Source of the DNA: Panagrolaimus kolymaensis | Taxonomy: Eukaryota; Nematoda; Chromadorea; Rhabditida; Panagrolaimidae | Length of the DNA stretch: 64,000 bases | NCBI GenBank assembly: GCA_028622995.1 | Contig: JAJQJQ010000027.1 | Location: 2,914,001 to 2,978,000 of the forward strand | Direction of reading: 5' to 3' | Shown here: positions 23,601 through 33,037 of the stretch, piece by piece | How positions within the stretch are numbered: the stretch's first letter is position 1 | Layout: each line of letters opens with the position of its first letter | Position numbers and translations under genes: made by a program | Notes under the pieces: model-generated | What the model was told of the DNA's origin: nothing | Databases searched by the model: none | The model's input: only the letters and a program-made list of their open reading frames with translations

Positions 23601-26600
23601 ACTATAATTTTCATTATCATCTTGAGAGTCAGAAATTTTCATTGAACTCTGAATAGTTGTAGTTACCGCCGCTTTTGATGCCACGACATCCATATCTTCA
23701 AATGCACTCGATATACTAATAATTGATCCTGCCCGCTTTCGAAAGTCCATTAACTCAGAATTTTCTACTGCTTTACTTTTCAAAAATATTTCTCTGCCAC
23801 TTATATTACTCAATGCCCGGCCTCTATGCAAATTTTCATTCTTGGTAGGACCATTTTCAATTGATATAAATTTTTGAGCTTTAATCAAATTTGCATAATT
23901 TCCTCCCAAATTAATCAATTCTTGATGAGTTCCAGCTTCAACAATTTTTCCTTTATCCAAAACAAAAATTTTATTTGCATTTTTTATGGTTGAAAGTCGA
24001 TGCGCAATAATTATGGTGGATCTTCCTTTGGCTGCTTTTTCTAAAGCATTTTGGACGATGCTTTCACTTTCTGAATCCAATGCCGAAGTGGCTTCGTCCA
24101 ATAATAAAATTTTTGGATTTCTTGCTAAAACTCTTGCAATAGCAATTCGCTGTTTTTGTCCACCGGAAAGTTGAATTCCTCCATCTCCAATAAGTGTGGA
24201 ATATCCTTTTGGGAGAGCTTCAATAAAATCATGGGCATTTGCCATTTTACAAATTTCAATTATTTTTTCTAAAAAAATTTGAGGGTTTGAAATTTTAATA
24301 TTTTCCAAAATTGTATCATTAAAAAGTGTGGGTTCTTGCTGAACAATACCAATAATTTTTCGTAAATAATTAATATTTAAATTTTTGAAATCCATTCCAT
24401 CGATGGTTATTGAGCCTGAACTAAATTCATACAATCGTGTTAAGAGTCCAAAAATAGTGGATTTCCCGCAACCTGAATGTCCAACAACAGCTATGGTTTT
24501 TCCGGGCTCCAAAATTAAATTTAATCCATCCAAAACTTTCACATTTTTTCGATTTGGATAATAAAAATTAACATTTTTAATTTCCACTAACCCAGTTGGA
24601 TTTTTTATTATTCCACCATTTTCAGAAGAATAAACATCCAACGATTTTTTTGGAATTCGATCTATGGTTTCATAAATAATTGCTGCTGCCACTCGAGCAT
24701 TTAATAACGCCATTAAATGTGGAGAAATTAACCCCAAATAATAACTTCCCAAAAATTGACTGGTAATACAAATAAAAACATAACCCGGATTTTCCATGAT
24801 TCCAATTTTCAATAAATATGAACCATAAAGAATTCCAATACCCAAAAATGCATAATTTAAAAATAGTATTGAACCCATTAATATTCCATTCCATGATTGG
24901 ATTTTTATACTATGTTTTGTGCCTTTAATTAATTCATTTTTATATTTTTCACACATTTCATTTTGTCCATTAAAAGCTTGAACCGTTCGAACACCCATTA
25001 TTGATTCCTCTGCCATCACTCCAGCATGAGCCAAATCATTTAATTCTTTCATTGTGGATGCTTTATTTTTTTGAGCTTGAAAACCCATTATCGAACAACT
25101 TAATGGAGTCATAACTAACATTAACAAAGATAAACGCCATTCATAAATTAAAGAAATTATTAAAGCTGCGAATAACATGCTTATGCCTCGAACAAGGACT
25201 CCTAATTTGTCGCCAATTCCATCTTGAATTCGTTGGATATTTCTACAAAAAAGCGTAGTTTTAAAAAAAGGAGGGATTATAGAGATACAAAGAAAAAACC
25301 TTTTTGCATCCTCCTTAATGGTTTCATAAATGTAAAAAATCATGAAACTTTTCATTGTAAAAGAGAGTGGTTTCCAAGATTTCGTAAGAAGAAACTTTTT
25401 TTTTTAACTTTTTCAAGCTTTTTGCTTCTTTTTTTATATTTTTGATAATCAAAAGAAAAATTTCCGCAATTTATGTTGTTTGCAGTTTCGCAATTTTGTA
25501 CCAAAAAAATTTGCTTAAGCACCATCGTTTTCCGCTATGAAATTTTAGTTTCCTAGCGAAGTTTAAAAAATTTTATTAACTTTCAGATAAAATTATTTAA
25601 AGGTTTTATCACATTTTTTTATCACATTTTTTTTCTGCTAGATATTCCAAATTAATTTTTTTCTATTTATAAAAATAAATTTAAAAATTTATTTGTTTCG
25701 GTTTCTTGGAATCGAGTATTACGGTTTATTTCCACTCATGAAACGGAGAACAATTTTATTACTCTTATTTGTAATCCTTTTTTTAAAGTTTATCACTATC
25801 TATCACTTTTTCTAACAAAAAAAAATCAAATTAAAACTTACTCATTAAGTGTGGAAGTTAATTTTCCTGAATGATTTTTATCAAACCATTCAGAATTTTG
25901 TCGAATTATGGCCCGAACATATTCATATTTTAATTTTACAATTAGTCGATTGCAAGCAGTTTGAAAGCAAAAGAATTGAAAATAATGAATCACAATTGAC
26001 GCAGCTCCAAGACAAATAAAAATATAAACATTTTCATACGCTTTGCTTTGGAATTCGGGAGATTCGGGTGAATATAAAATCAGGACATTAGTTATTCGAC
26101 CCGAAAGCAAACCAAGTGCGGGAGAAGCGATGCCAGCTAATAAAGCAAAAAAAGTTCCAAGAATAATTAAAAAACAATCAAAAGTTTTTGCATAACGAAA
26201 CTAAAATAAATTTACAGGATTTTAGCAACTTTTTTATTTTTTGGGAGCAAAACAAAAACTCACTAAAGCAAATAAAGTCACAGGTTTATGATCAAATTTT
26301 TTCTTTGCCAAATCAGCACTAAATTTTTTTTTGATTTATTTAGTTAAAAATAAAGTTTTTGCTGAAAAATTTACCGGCAAAAAAGAATATTTAAAAATCT
26401 TTGAAATGGACTCAGTTCAAAAACTTGATTGGAGTCTCCATGTTCTATCTCATCATCTTCTTCCTCTTTTGTTTCGAATGAATCATTTTCAAAAATAAGT
26501 TTATCGCTTTTTTCAAACTTTTCTGGAATCTTTGAAAATTCTGGCGATAATCTTCCATTTTTTTCTTTTTTTGACTTTGGTCGTAGAGATTCAGAAGAAG

Positions 26601-26691
26601 ATGACTTTCTTGATTCATCAATAAACGGAAGAGTTTCTGATAAACCATTATCCATCAAAGTTATTGGAGGATCATCTTGATTCTGAGACAT
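20690..26691 (-). CDS. P-glycoprotein, full-length ABCB exporter
   Basis: ATP-driven efflux pump of the plasma membrane for lipophilic compounds. Minus-strand exons are 26691-26375, 26318-26264, 26200-25842, 25242-23577, 23494-23285, 23228-22624, 22061-21446 and 20983-20690, giving 4,122 nt or 1,373 residues with every phase closing. Layout is an acidic Ser/Glu-rich cytosolic N-terminus (about 1-110), TMD1, NBD1, a linker, TMD2 and NBD2. NBD1 has Walker [10 protein letters not shown] (about residue 500), signature LSGGQKQR, Walker [13 protein letters not shown] and the H-loop AHRLSTI. NBD2 has GTSGTGKST (about 1165), QISGGQK joined across an intron to [21 protein letters not shown] and AHRLSSI. 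Both sites have all catalytic residues. The C-terminus follows NBD2 directly. Nematode Pgp genes are linked to drug and toxin resistance; which orthologue this is cannot be decided here. Confidence 0.93.
22384..22527. mobile_element. MITE-like inverted-repeat element in an ABCB intron
   Basis: Terminal inverted repeats of about 42 bp: TTACTAAAATACGTTCCAGG... at the left pairs with ...GGCACGCTTTTTTAGTAA at the right, and ATGTTTGCCATTGAAAATA is shared by both arms. The total is about 144 bp with no coding capacity. It sits inside the intron between 22624 and 22061. The target duplication is unclear (at most CA on each side), so superfamily is not assigned. Confidence 0.6.
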
Positions 26692-27222
26692 CTCTTTTTC
26701 GCGGTTTCAAAAAAAAAGAAGAGTTTTTAACTATGAAAAAGAGAGACTTAAAATAAAATAAAAAACCAAAATAAAAAACCGGAAAAGTTTGAGTTGTTTT
26801 TTGCTGCTGCTCAAAAATTTTTTTATCTTTCAAGTTTTTTAAGCACTTTAAGGTTTTTTTTTCTTCGTTTTTATCTTATCATTTTAATGTGAGGCGACCA
26901 CCCATGATGAAAACAAAGAAGCCAAGCATGAATCGAACGAATGTTAAAAAACCAAATTATCTTTCTAAAAAAGGTGGCTGCTAACAAAAAGTGTAACTAA
27001 AATAAAAGCCTAAAGTATAAAGTTTTCTTTTCTTTTTTTGCAAACCCAAATAAAGCAGCATTCGAATAAAATATAATCGTACATGTTTGAAAAAAAGCTA
27101 AAGGACGTATTTTTAGTTGAACCTAAACTATGTTTTTTGGGGCTTTCTTTTATCGATTTTGTGTTACTATCATAATTGAATGAAATACTACTTGCTATAG
27201 TAGCTGGTAAGTCTATTATATT
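26692..27222. other. Intergenic; upstream of the ABCB gene
   Basis: Promoter side of the ABCB gene and 3' flank of the next minus-strand gene. A+T-rich; no specific element is recognised. Confidence 0.4.
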
Positions 27223-27855
27223 TTAACAATAATTTAAAACAAAAAAAATAATACAAAAACTAATAATTATATTAAACAATGGAAGTTTGGTGGTCCAAGC
27301 AAAACTTTGAGTTGTCAAATCAAAATTATTTCTTTCTGTTGGGAGAGGGGTAGTATTTGGAATTGGTGGTGGAGTTGTCGTTGTCGTAGTAGTAGTGGTG
27401 GTCGTTGTCGTAGTTGTTGTTGTTGTTGTGGTGGTCGTTGTTAGAGCTAAAGGGTTGATACAATTTTGAGGGTATTTACTGCAATCATTGCAATCATCAT
27501 CAGGACAACAATAAATATAAAGTTCTCCATTTTGATAAGAATATGGATTGCTTCTATCATGATCACATTTTGGAAATATACCTCCAGCGTTATCACAATC
27601 AAATCTTGTAGTATTATCGGAATATGAAATACTCACACACCATAAATCTATGAAAATTTTGTTTTTTAGGTGCTTTTGAAACTTTTCTTACCCCATAGTC
27701 CACAATAATGATCATCATCATATCCGCCTAAAATGCCGCTATTCATGTCATATCTTCCTTGAGAACACCATCGCCCTGTTACACCGGGATTTATTGCACT
27801 GGATTGAGAAGTTGATAGGCAAAAAAAAGAAAAAAATATAAAGAAGTAGACGCAT
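27223..27855 (-). CDS. GPI- or TM-anchored Ly6-like protein with poly-Thr stalk; frame break near the start
   Basis: Exon 2 (27647-27223) joins exon 1 (ending 27692) at a GTAAG donor. Exon 1 supplies GRWCSQGRYDMNSG and DDDHYCGLW. Exon 2 continues DLWCVSISYSDN, then FDCDNAGGIFPKCDHD and YIYCCPDDDCNDC, a CC-x4-C-N ending as in Ly6/uPAR three-finger domains. A run of more than 20 Thr follows, then LFNIIISFCIIFFVL at the very C-terminus, which fits a GPI-anchor signal or TM segment. The best start, ATG 27853-27855, opens a clear signal peptide (MRLLLYIFFFF). It is out of frame by one base with the rest: the T8 tract just after it would need seven Ts to join. This is either a real frameshift (pseudogene or polymorphism), a homopolymer assembly error, or an unseen upstream exon spliced at CCAG near 27807. 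Confidence 0.6.
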
Positions 27856-28824
27856 CTTTTTTAGGTAAAGAAAAAATTGTTAGTGATTTTCAATTAGCAC
27901 TTCCTTTTGTAGCCCAAAAAACTCCTTGTTTTTTTTATTTGAGAGTAAAGGTCCATTGTCCATAAAAAAAATAGATATCATAAAAAGTGCGATTTTATGT
28001 TTCTTTTTGTTTAATTTTTCTTTGTTTAAGTCTATCGGAATTTAAGTAAGCAAGCAAAGATGACTACTTCACTATTGCTACTCGCTTTTTTGTTGCATTT
28101 CTATGAAAAACAATTAAATTTTAAGACGACGCTCTTATCAAAAAAAAAATTCCTTCAGGCTTTTCCGTTGAAATTCTGATGAAGCTGCCATCTAATAAAA
28201 AAAATGTTTTTCTTAACCATACAATTAAGCTCCAATAAAAAAATTTCTTTTTCTTTTTTCTTTATTAACATCAATTAGTCCTAATATTAAAAAAGAAAAG
28301 ATTTTTAGCAAAACAAACAAAAACCTTTAAAAATCATTTGAAGTTAGATGACACACAAAAATGGATTAAAAAACTATGAAAATTTAAAATAAAAACTGAT
28401 AATTTTTTTTATTTACTGAAGTAAAATTTAAAAACAAAATAGAAAAATTAGGTGCAATATGGCTATGTTACTGGAAGTGGGTAAATGTATTACTGATAAT
28501 CATCGAATTTACATTTTCATAAATACAAACATGACTCTCAATAATAATAAAAAAAACCATTTATTTAATTATTTATTTTTTTGATTTTGTTCGAGTTTCT
28601 TTTTTGTCGTTTTCCAAAACAATGAATGATTAATTTTTTAAGATGATTCAATTTAACATTTGCAATTAAAAATACTAAATGATATTTAATTTTTTGTTTT
28701 TTGTTTTATTTTGCACATGTTTTTGGTTGCTATTATTTTTATAGTTTTAAAAAGTGTTATTGAGCGTTTTTTTTTTAAAATTACACAAAATCATCTTTTT
28801 TGTATTTTGAAGAAAACAAAAGAT
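27856..28824. other. Intergenic, about 1 kb between divergent genes
   Basis: No exon, RNA gene or repeat is recognised. It is the shared upstream region of two genes encoding Cys-rich surface proteins. Confidence 0.4.
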
Positions 28825-31043
28825 ATGATTCCATTAATTTTATTTACACTTTTGTTTGGATATTATTCGTTGGCAGGAAATATTTTAACTTGTGAATTTG
28901 GAGGTGAATGTTTGCCATTTTTCCACCTTAATTCTACCAGTAAATTTTTAAATTTTTTTTATGTATAAAAATTTTAATTGCAATGTTTTCAGATTTCGAA
29001 GCTTTTGAAACCAAAAATTGTACTGATATGTGCGTGTATTTTCAATGCATAATAGATGATGGAAAAGTTATGAGAGGCGCTGGATGTTATGAAGATTTCA
29101 CAAATGTTTGTAAATTTATTGATCCCATGAGCAAAGTGGATATTTATGAGGCTATCAAAAAAGATGATTTGGAAATAACATTTGAAAGTAAAATCAATTT
29201 TTTGAGAATGGACAATACTGCTTTTATAAACGAAGAAAAATTTAGTTTTGCCGCGTGTCATTATGATAATTGTTCAATAGTAGAATTTGAAAAACAAGTG
29301 AGCTAAATTTTCTTTTGCCTAGTTTCCAAGCTCTAATTTTAAAAAGGAACAATTTCGTAGAATTTAAATTTTTTTCTTATTTTCGTTAAAAAGTTTTTTG
29401 TGAAGAATTTTTAAAAACAAAAATCTAAAATTATAATTTTCATGGTTTTTTGGGTCTCAAGGCAAAGCTTTCTTAAGCATAAGAAATATTTAAAAAAATA
29501 TATATCTTTTGTCAATAAATTGAGATATCATTAGTTTATTGAAAAATAAAATTAATTAAATTTAAATTTTACAAAAAGAATTTTATTCCAATCACGAAAG
29601 TTTAGTTTCCTATTTTGAATACTTTTGAAATTTTAGTTGGATTTGGAGCCTTTAAAACTTGGTGAAAATCAAAATACTACTTTCTCTGGAATCTGTGAAT
29701 TTGATGATACTCCTAAATTCAGTTTGGCTACAGTCACTTGTAACCATGGAGGCACGTGTATGCCTTTCATGGAATTTAAAATTGCTAAAGAACGCGACGA
29801 ACGCAAGTTTTTTTCAAAATATTTTACATTTTTATAAATTTGACTTTTTTATTTTATTTTAGCAATAATTTTCAACTTGACATCCAAAAAATGTAATGCT
29901 TGCGTTCAATTTAAATGCGTCGTGGATAATGAAAAAGTTATGATTGGTTATGGATGTCCAGAAGATTTCGAAAATGTTTGCAAACATTTATTATTGAATG
30001 TTAAAACAAGAATTCGAAATAATATCAAAGATTATTTTCATTATAGTCGAAGCCTCATTTTTTTGTCTTGTAGCGATGGGGATAATTGTGCTTTAAAAGG
30101 AGTTGAAAAATATGTGAGTTTTTGGCGAAAAAAATAAAATTCAAAGTAAAATTAAGAAAATTTATAGACGCTAAGACTAAACTTTTATTATTAAACTAAA
30201 TTCCTCCAAAAAAAGCTAAGAATTTTTATAAATAAAAATAAAAAAATTTGTAAACGAAACTTTTGCAACTTTTTCAACACTACTTTTTTATTTTAGAAAT
30301 CAGATTATTCAAATTTTGTTAAATTTGGTGATTATGATGACCTTAGCTACTCCAATAGCTGCTCCTACGATGCTTCGCCTAAACCTTTGTTGAATAAAGT
30401 TTATTGTGAAATGGGAGGAATTTGTTTAAGCAGCGAACAGCATTTACGAAACCAAAGTAATTTAACCTCAAAAATTTTTTAAACTTATTAATATTTAAAT
30501 TTTTTTCTTCAGATGTGGATACTACAAAATTCACTCAAGCATGGGATTGTCCAGCATGCGTATATTTTCAATGCTATATTAATGAAACTTTTGTTAAAAC
30601 TGGATATGGCTGCGCTGAGGATTTCGAGCGATTGTGTCCTCATGCAAATTTGAGTGATGAATATAAAAATGTAATTAAACCTCAAATAAAAGATGTTTTT
30701 GTAACCAATCCCAATTATGTCCTGTTTGGTTGTAGTGATTCAGAAAATTGTGCTGAGAAAATTGCAATTAAATATGTTTTTGCAAATCTTAATGAAATGC
30801 CATATTTTGAAAAGCGGGAAGGTCGATGCGTTTATGTAAGATTTATTTTATATTTGATTAGAAAATCTTTTTTTATTATAATAAAATAAATTTATTTATT
30901 TTTTTCAGGAAGAAAAAGAAAATGATGTAGTTGAAACCGAAAATCCAATCTTTTTTATTTGTTTTGTAATTTTTTGTTTTTTCTTAATCCTACTTTTTTT
31001 ATTTATTTGTAAAAAGCAGTTGTTAATCATTAAAAATAAATAA
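28825..31043 (+). CDS. Type I membrane protein with three tandem Cys-rich modules, family unknown
   Basis: Seven exons: 28825-28939, 28993-29297, 29637-29802, 29863-30113, 30297-30456, 30513-30835 and 30909-31043, giving 1,455 nt or 484 residues with closed phases. The ATG at 28825 was chosen because it opens a signal peptide (MIPLILFTLLFGYYSLAG). The ectodomain is one module repeated three times, each coded by two exons with the internal intron always in phase 1. Diagnostic residues are (C)-E-x-G-G-x-C, then C-x2-C-V-x-F-x-C, G-x-G-C-x-E-D-F-x-x-(V/L)-C and, at the end, C-x-(S/Y)-D-x-(E/D)NC-like. Examples are CVYFQC, GYGCAEDFERLC and GCSDSENCA. The last exon encodes a transmembrane segment (FFICFVIFCFFLILLFLFI) and a short basic tail. 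The third intron needs a GC donor (GCAAGT at 29803). The final D-x-x-NC recalls three-finger domains, but the family is not recognised. Confidence 0.75.
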
Positions 31044-31131
31044 ATAAAACATTTTTCTTTAAAAATATTGCTTAAATGCATTATTATTTTACATCTTTCG
31101 CAACGGGTGTACCTCGTTTGGAAATGCATTC

Positions 31132-32111
31132 CACGGCGGTATAGCTTCAATGAAAAAGTGAAATAGAAACGGCCGATGAAAAATGTTTTGGCATTTAGCG
31201 CCAATGACAAATGGCAAAGGAAAGGGAATTTTCATTGATTTTTTGTTGAAAAATTACTAAATTTTTGCACTAAAAAATTCATATCTCTGCTATTATTCAG
31301 TATAAAAAAAATATGTCTGAGCGGTATATACTTCAGAATCTCCTCAACATATCCATATAGCCAGTTTTTGAAAAGTTAAAATAAAAGAAGAAATGCTTGC
31401 AGGATTTCGTTTTTTCATGACACCTTTTTCTATTGTAAAATTGTGAAAAATGTTTAAAAAAATGGCAGATTTTCTCAAACTTTTAGAAATAAATCTGGTT
31501 TAATTTTATTTTATTAACTAAAAATCATTTCCTTTAACAGAATTATAGATTAGAATCTCCTCTAAAATGCCATTGAATTAGTTTCTTAAAAAAAACATTT
31601 TTTGAAAAAATGCCAGAGACTGAAAGGTTTCGTTTGCATGATTTCTTTGAAAAAAAGGTTTTTTTAAGAAACTAATTCAATGGCATTTTAGAGGAGATTC
31701 TAATCTATAATTCTGTTAAAGGAAATGATTTTTAGTTAATAAAATAAAATTAAACCAGATTTATTTCTAAAAGTTTGAGAAAATCTGCCATTTTTTTTAA
31801 ACATTTTTCACAATTTTACAATAGAAAAAGGTGTCATGAAAAAACGAAATCCTGCAAGCATTTCTTCTTTTATTTTAACTTTTCAAAAACTGGCTATATG
31901 GATATGTTGAGGAGATTCTGAAGTATATACCGCTCAGACATATTTTTTTTATACTGAATAATAGCAGAGATATGAATTTTTTAGTGCAAAAATTTAGTAA
32001 TTTTTCAACAAAAAATCAATGAAAATTCCCTTTCCTTTGCCATTTGTCATTGGCGCTAAATGCCAAAACATTTTTCATCGGCCGTTTCTATTTCACTTTT
32101 ATAACGCCGTG
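31132..32111. mobile_element. 980-bp near-perfect hairpin (foldback-type element)
   Basis: Two arms of about 450-460 bp (about 31132-31595 and 31660-32111) are reverse complements with almost no mismatches, around a loop of about 60 bp. Differences seen are a one-base change in an A run and an 11-bp insertion near the outer left end (after CACGGCGGTATA). The outer ends are CACGGCG and CGCCGTG. The flanks both show ATTC (31128-31131 and 32112-32115), a possible 4-bp target duplication. There is no coding capacity. A transcript across it would fold into a long double strand. Confidence 0.8.
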
Positions 32112-32155
32112 ATTCATGTGACAATATTTTTTTTCTTCGAACAAAAAAACAATTT

Positions 32156-33037
32156 TTATAACAAAGGTTTAAGAGTGGGCTTACAAACATGTTGAGTTAA
32201 TCCCAAAACAATATAATCTTCACTATTTTCATTATGAAAAACTTTAGCACTACAATAAGATTTTTTTCTTTCACATCCAATGCATGAATAACGTTTCCTG
32301 CATGCTCGATAAACAAAAGTGTAACATAATTTCTTTTCTTTTTCGTTTGATGAATCAAAAATAACTATATCGGGGTTTTCTTTACCTTTTCCATTAATAA
32401 ATTCAAAATTTGGTTTACTTATTTTGTTTTCAATTGGCCAAGTTTTTCTTGCTTCTAACGTTTTAAGATCATTTTTTTGTGGTTTGCAAATATGTTTAAT
32501 TTCATCATTGAATTCAACGAAAAAATTTTCGCCATTTTCAGAATTTCTGCAAAGTCGGGCCTTAACATTAAATTTCTTTTTGATAACGCATGAATTGCAA
32601 ATATAACTGTTTTGATCAGGAAGATATGTGTAAACATAGCATAAATTTCGATTATTTGAATCCAAAATAATTAACCATTTTGTTTCGCTACCATCATGTT
32701 TGGTGTATCCATCTAATATAAAATTTGGGGGATGTATAGTTTTGATATTATCCAAATTTTCTGGAATATATTTTATTGGTTGACATTTATGTTCGGCAAC
32801 ACTCATTTCGACAATTTCATTATTGGTTTCTTGATTTTTCTTAATTTTTGCATGAACGCTAGTTCCGTGCGTCTGCCGGCATTCATTACAATACCAACCT
32901 TTATTGGATTCATTCCAAGTCAATTCATAGCACAATTTTTTATCTTCAGAAGCAAAGACAATCAATTTTGTTAGAATTTTTCTTTGATATTTTCGTTTAA
33001 CAAATTCATAATTTGGCGATTCAACAATTCTTGTGCT
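32156..33037 (-). CDS. FLYWCH-like repeat protein, downstream part (three modules, after in-frame TAA)
   Basis: This segment lies in exactly the same reading frame as the five-module gene at 33038-34858 and is separated from it only by one TAA codon. It has three more modules, recognised by KKLCYELTWNE, WYCNECRQTHG, HKCQP; NLCYVYTYLPD, YICNSCVIKKKF, HICKP; and KLCYTFVYRAC, YSCIGCERKKS, HVCKP. It ends at the stop at 32156-32158. It has no good start of its own: the first residues after the TAA (STRIVESPNYEFVKRKYQRK) read as a normal inter-module linker. It is most likely the C-terminal part of an eight-module protein, cut off by a nonsense change or reached by readthrough. Confidence 0.65.
   Translation of the reverse strand, partial: STRIVESPNYEFVKRKYQRKILTKLIVFASEDKKLCYELTWNESNKGWYCNECRQTHGTSVHAKIKKNQETNNEIVEMSVAEHKCQPIKYIPENLDNIKTIHPPNFILDGYTKHDGSETKWLIILDSNNRNLCYVYTYLPDQNSYICNSCVIKKKFNVKARLCRNSENGENFFVEFNDEIKHICKPQKNDLKTLEARKTWPIENKISKPNFEFINGKGKENPDIVIFDSSNEKEKKLCYTFVYRACRKRYSCIGCERKKSYCSAKVFHNENSEDYIVLGLTQHVCKPTLKPLL

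Noticed and set aside
26429..26680. Ser-rich plus-strand frame opposite the ABCB N-terminus
   Set aside because: It is the antisense of the Glu/Ser-rich first exon of the ABCB gene, which has firm exon structure.
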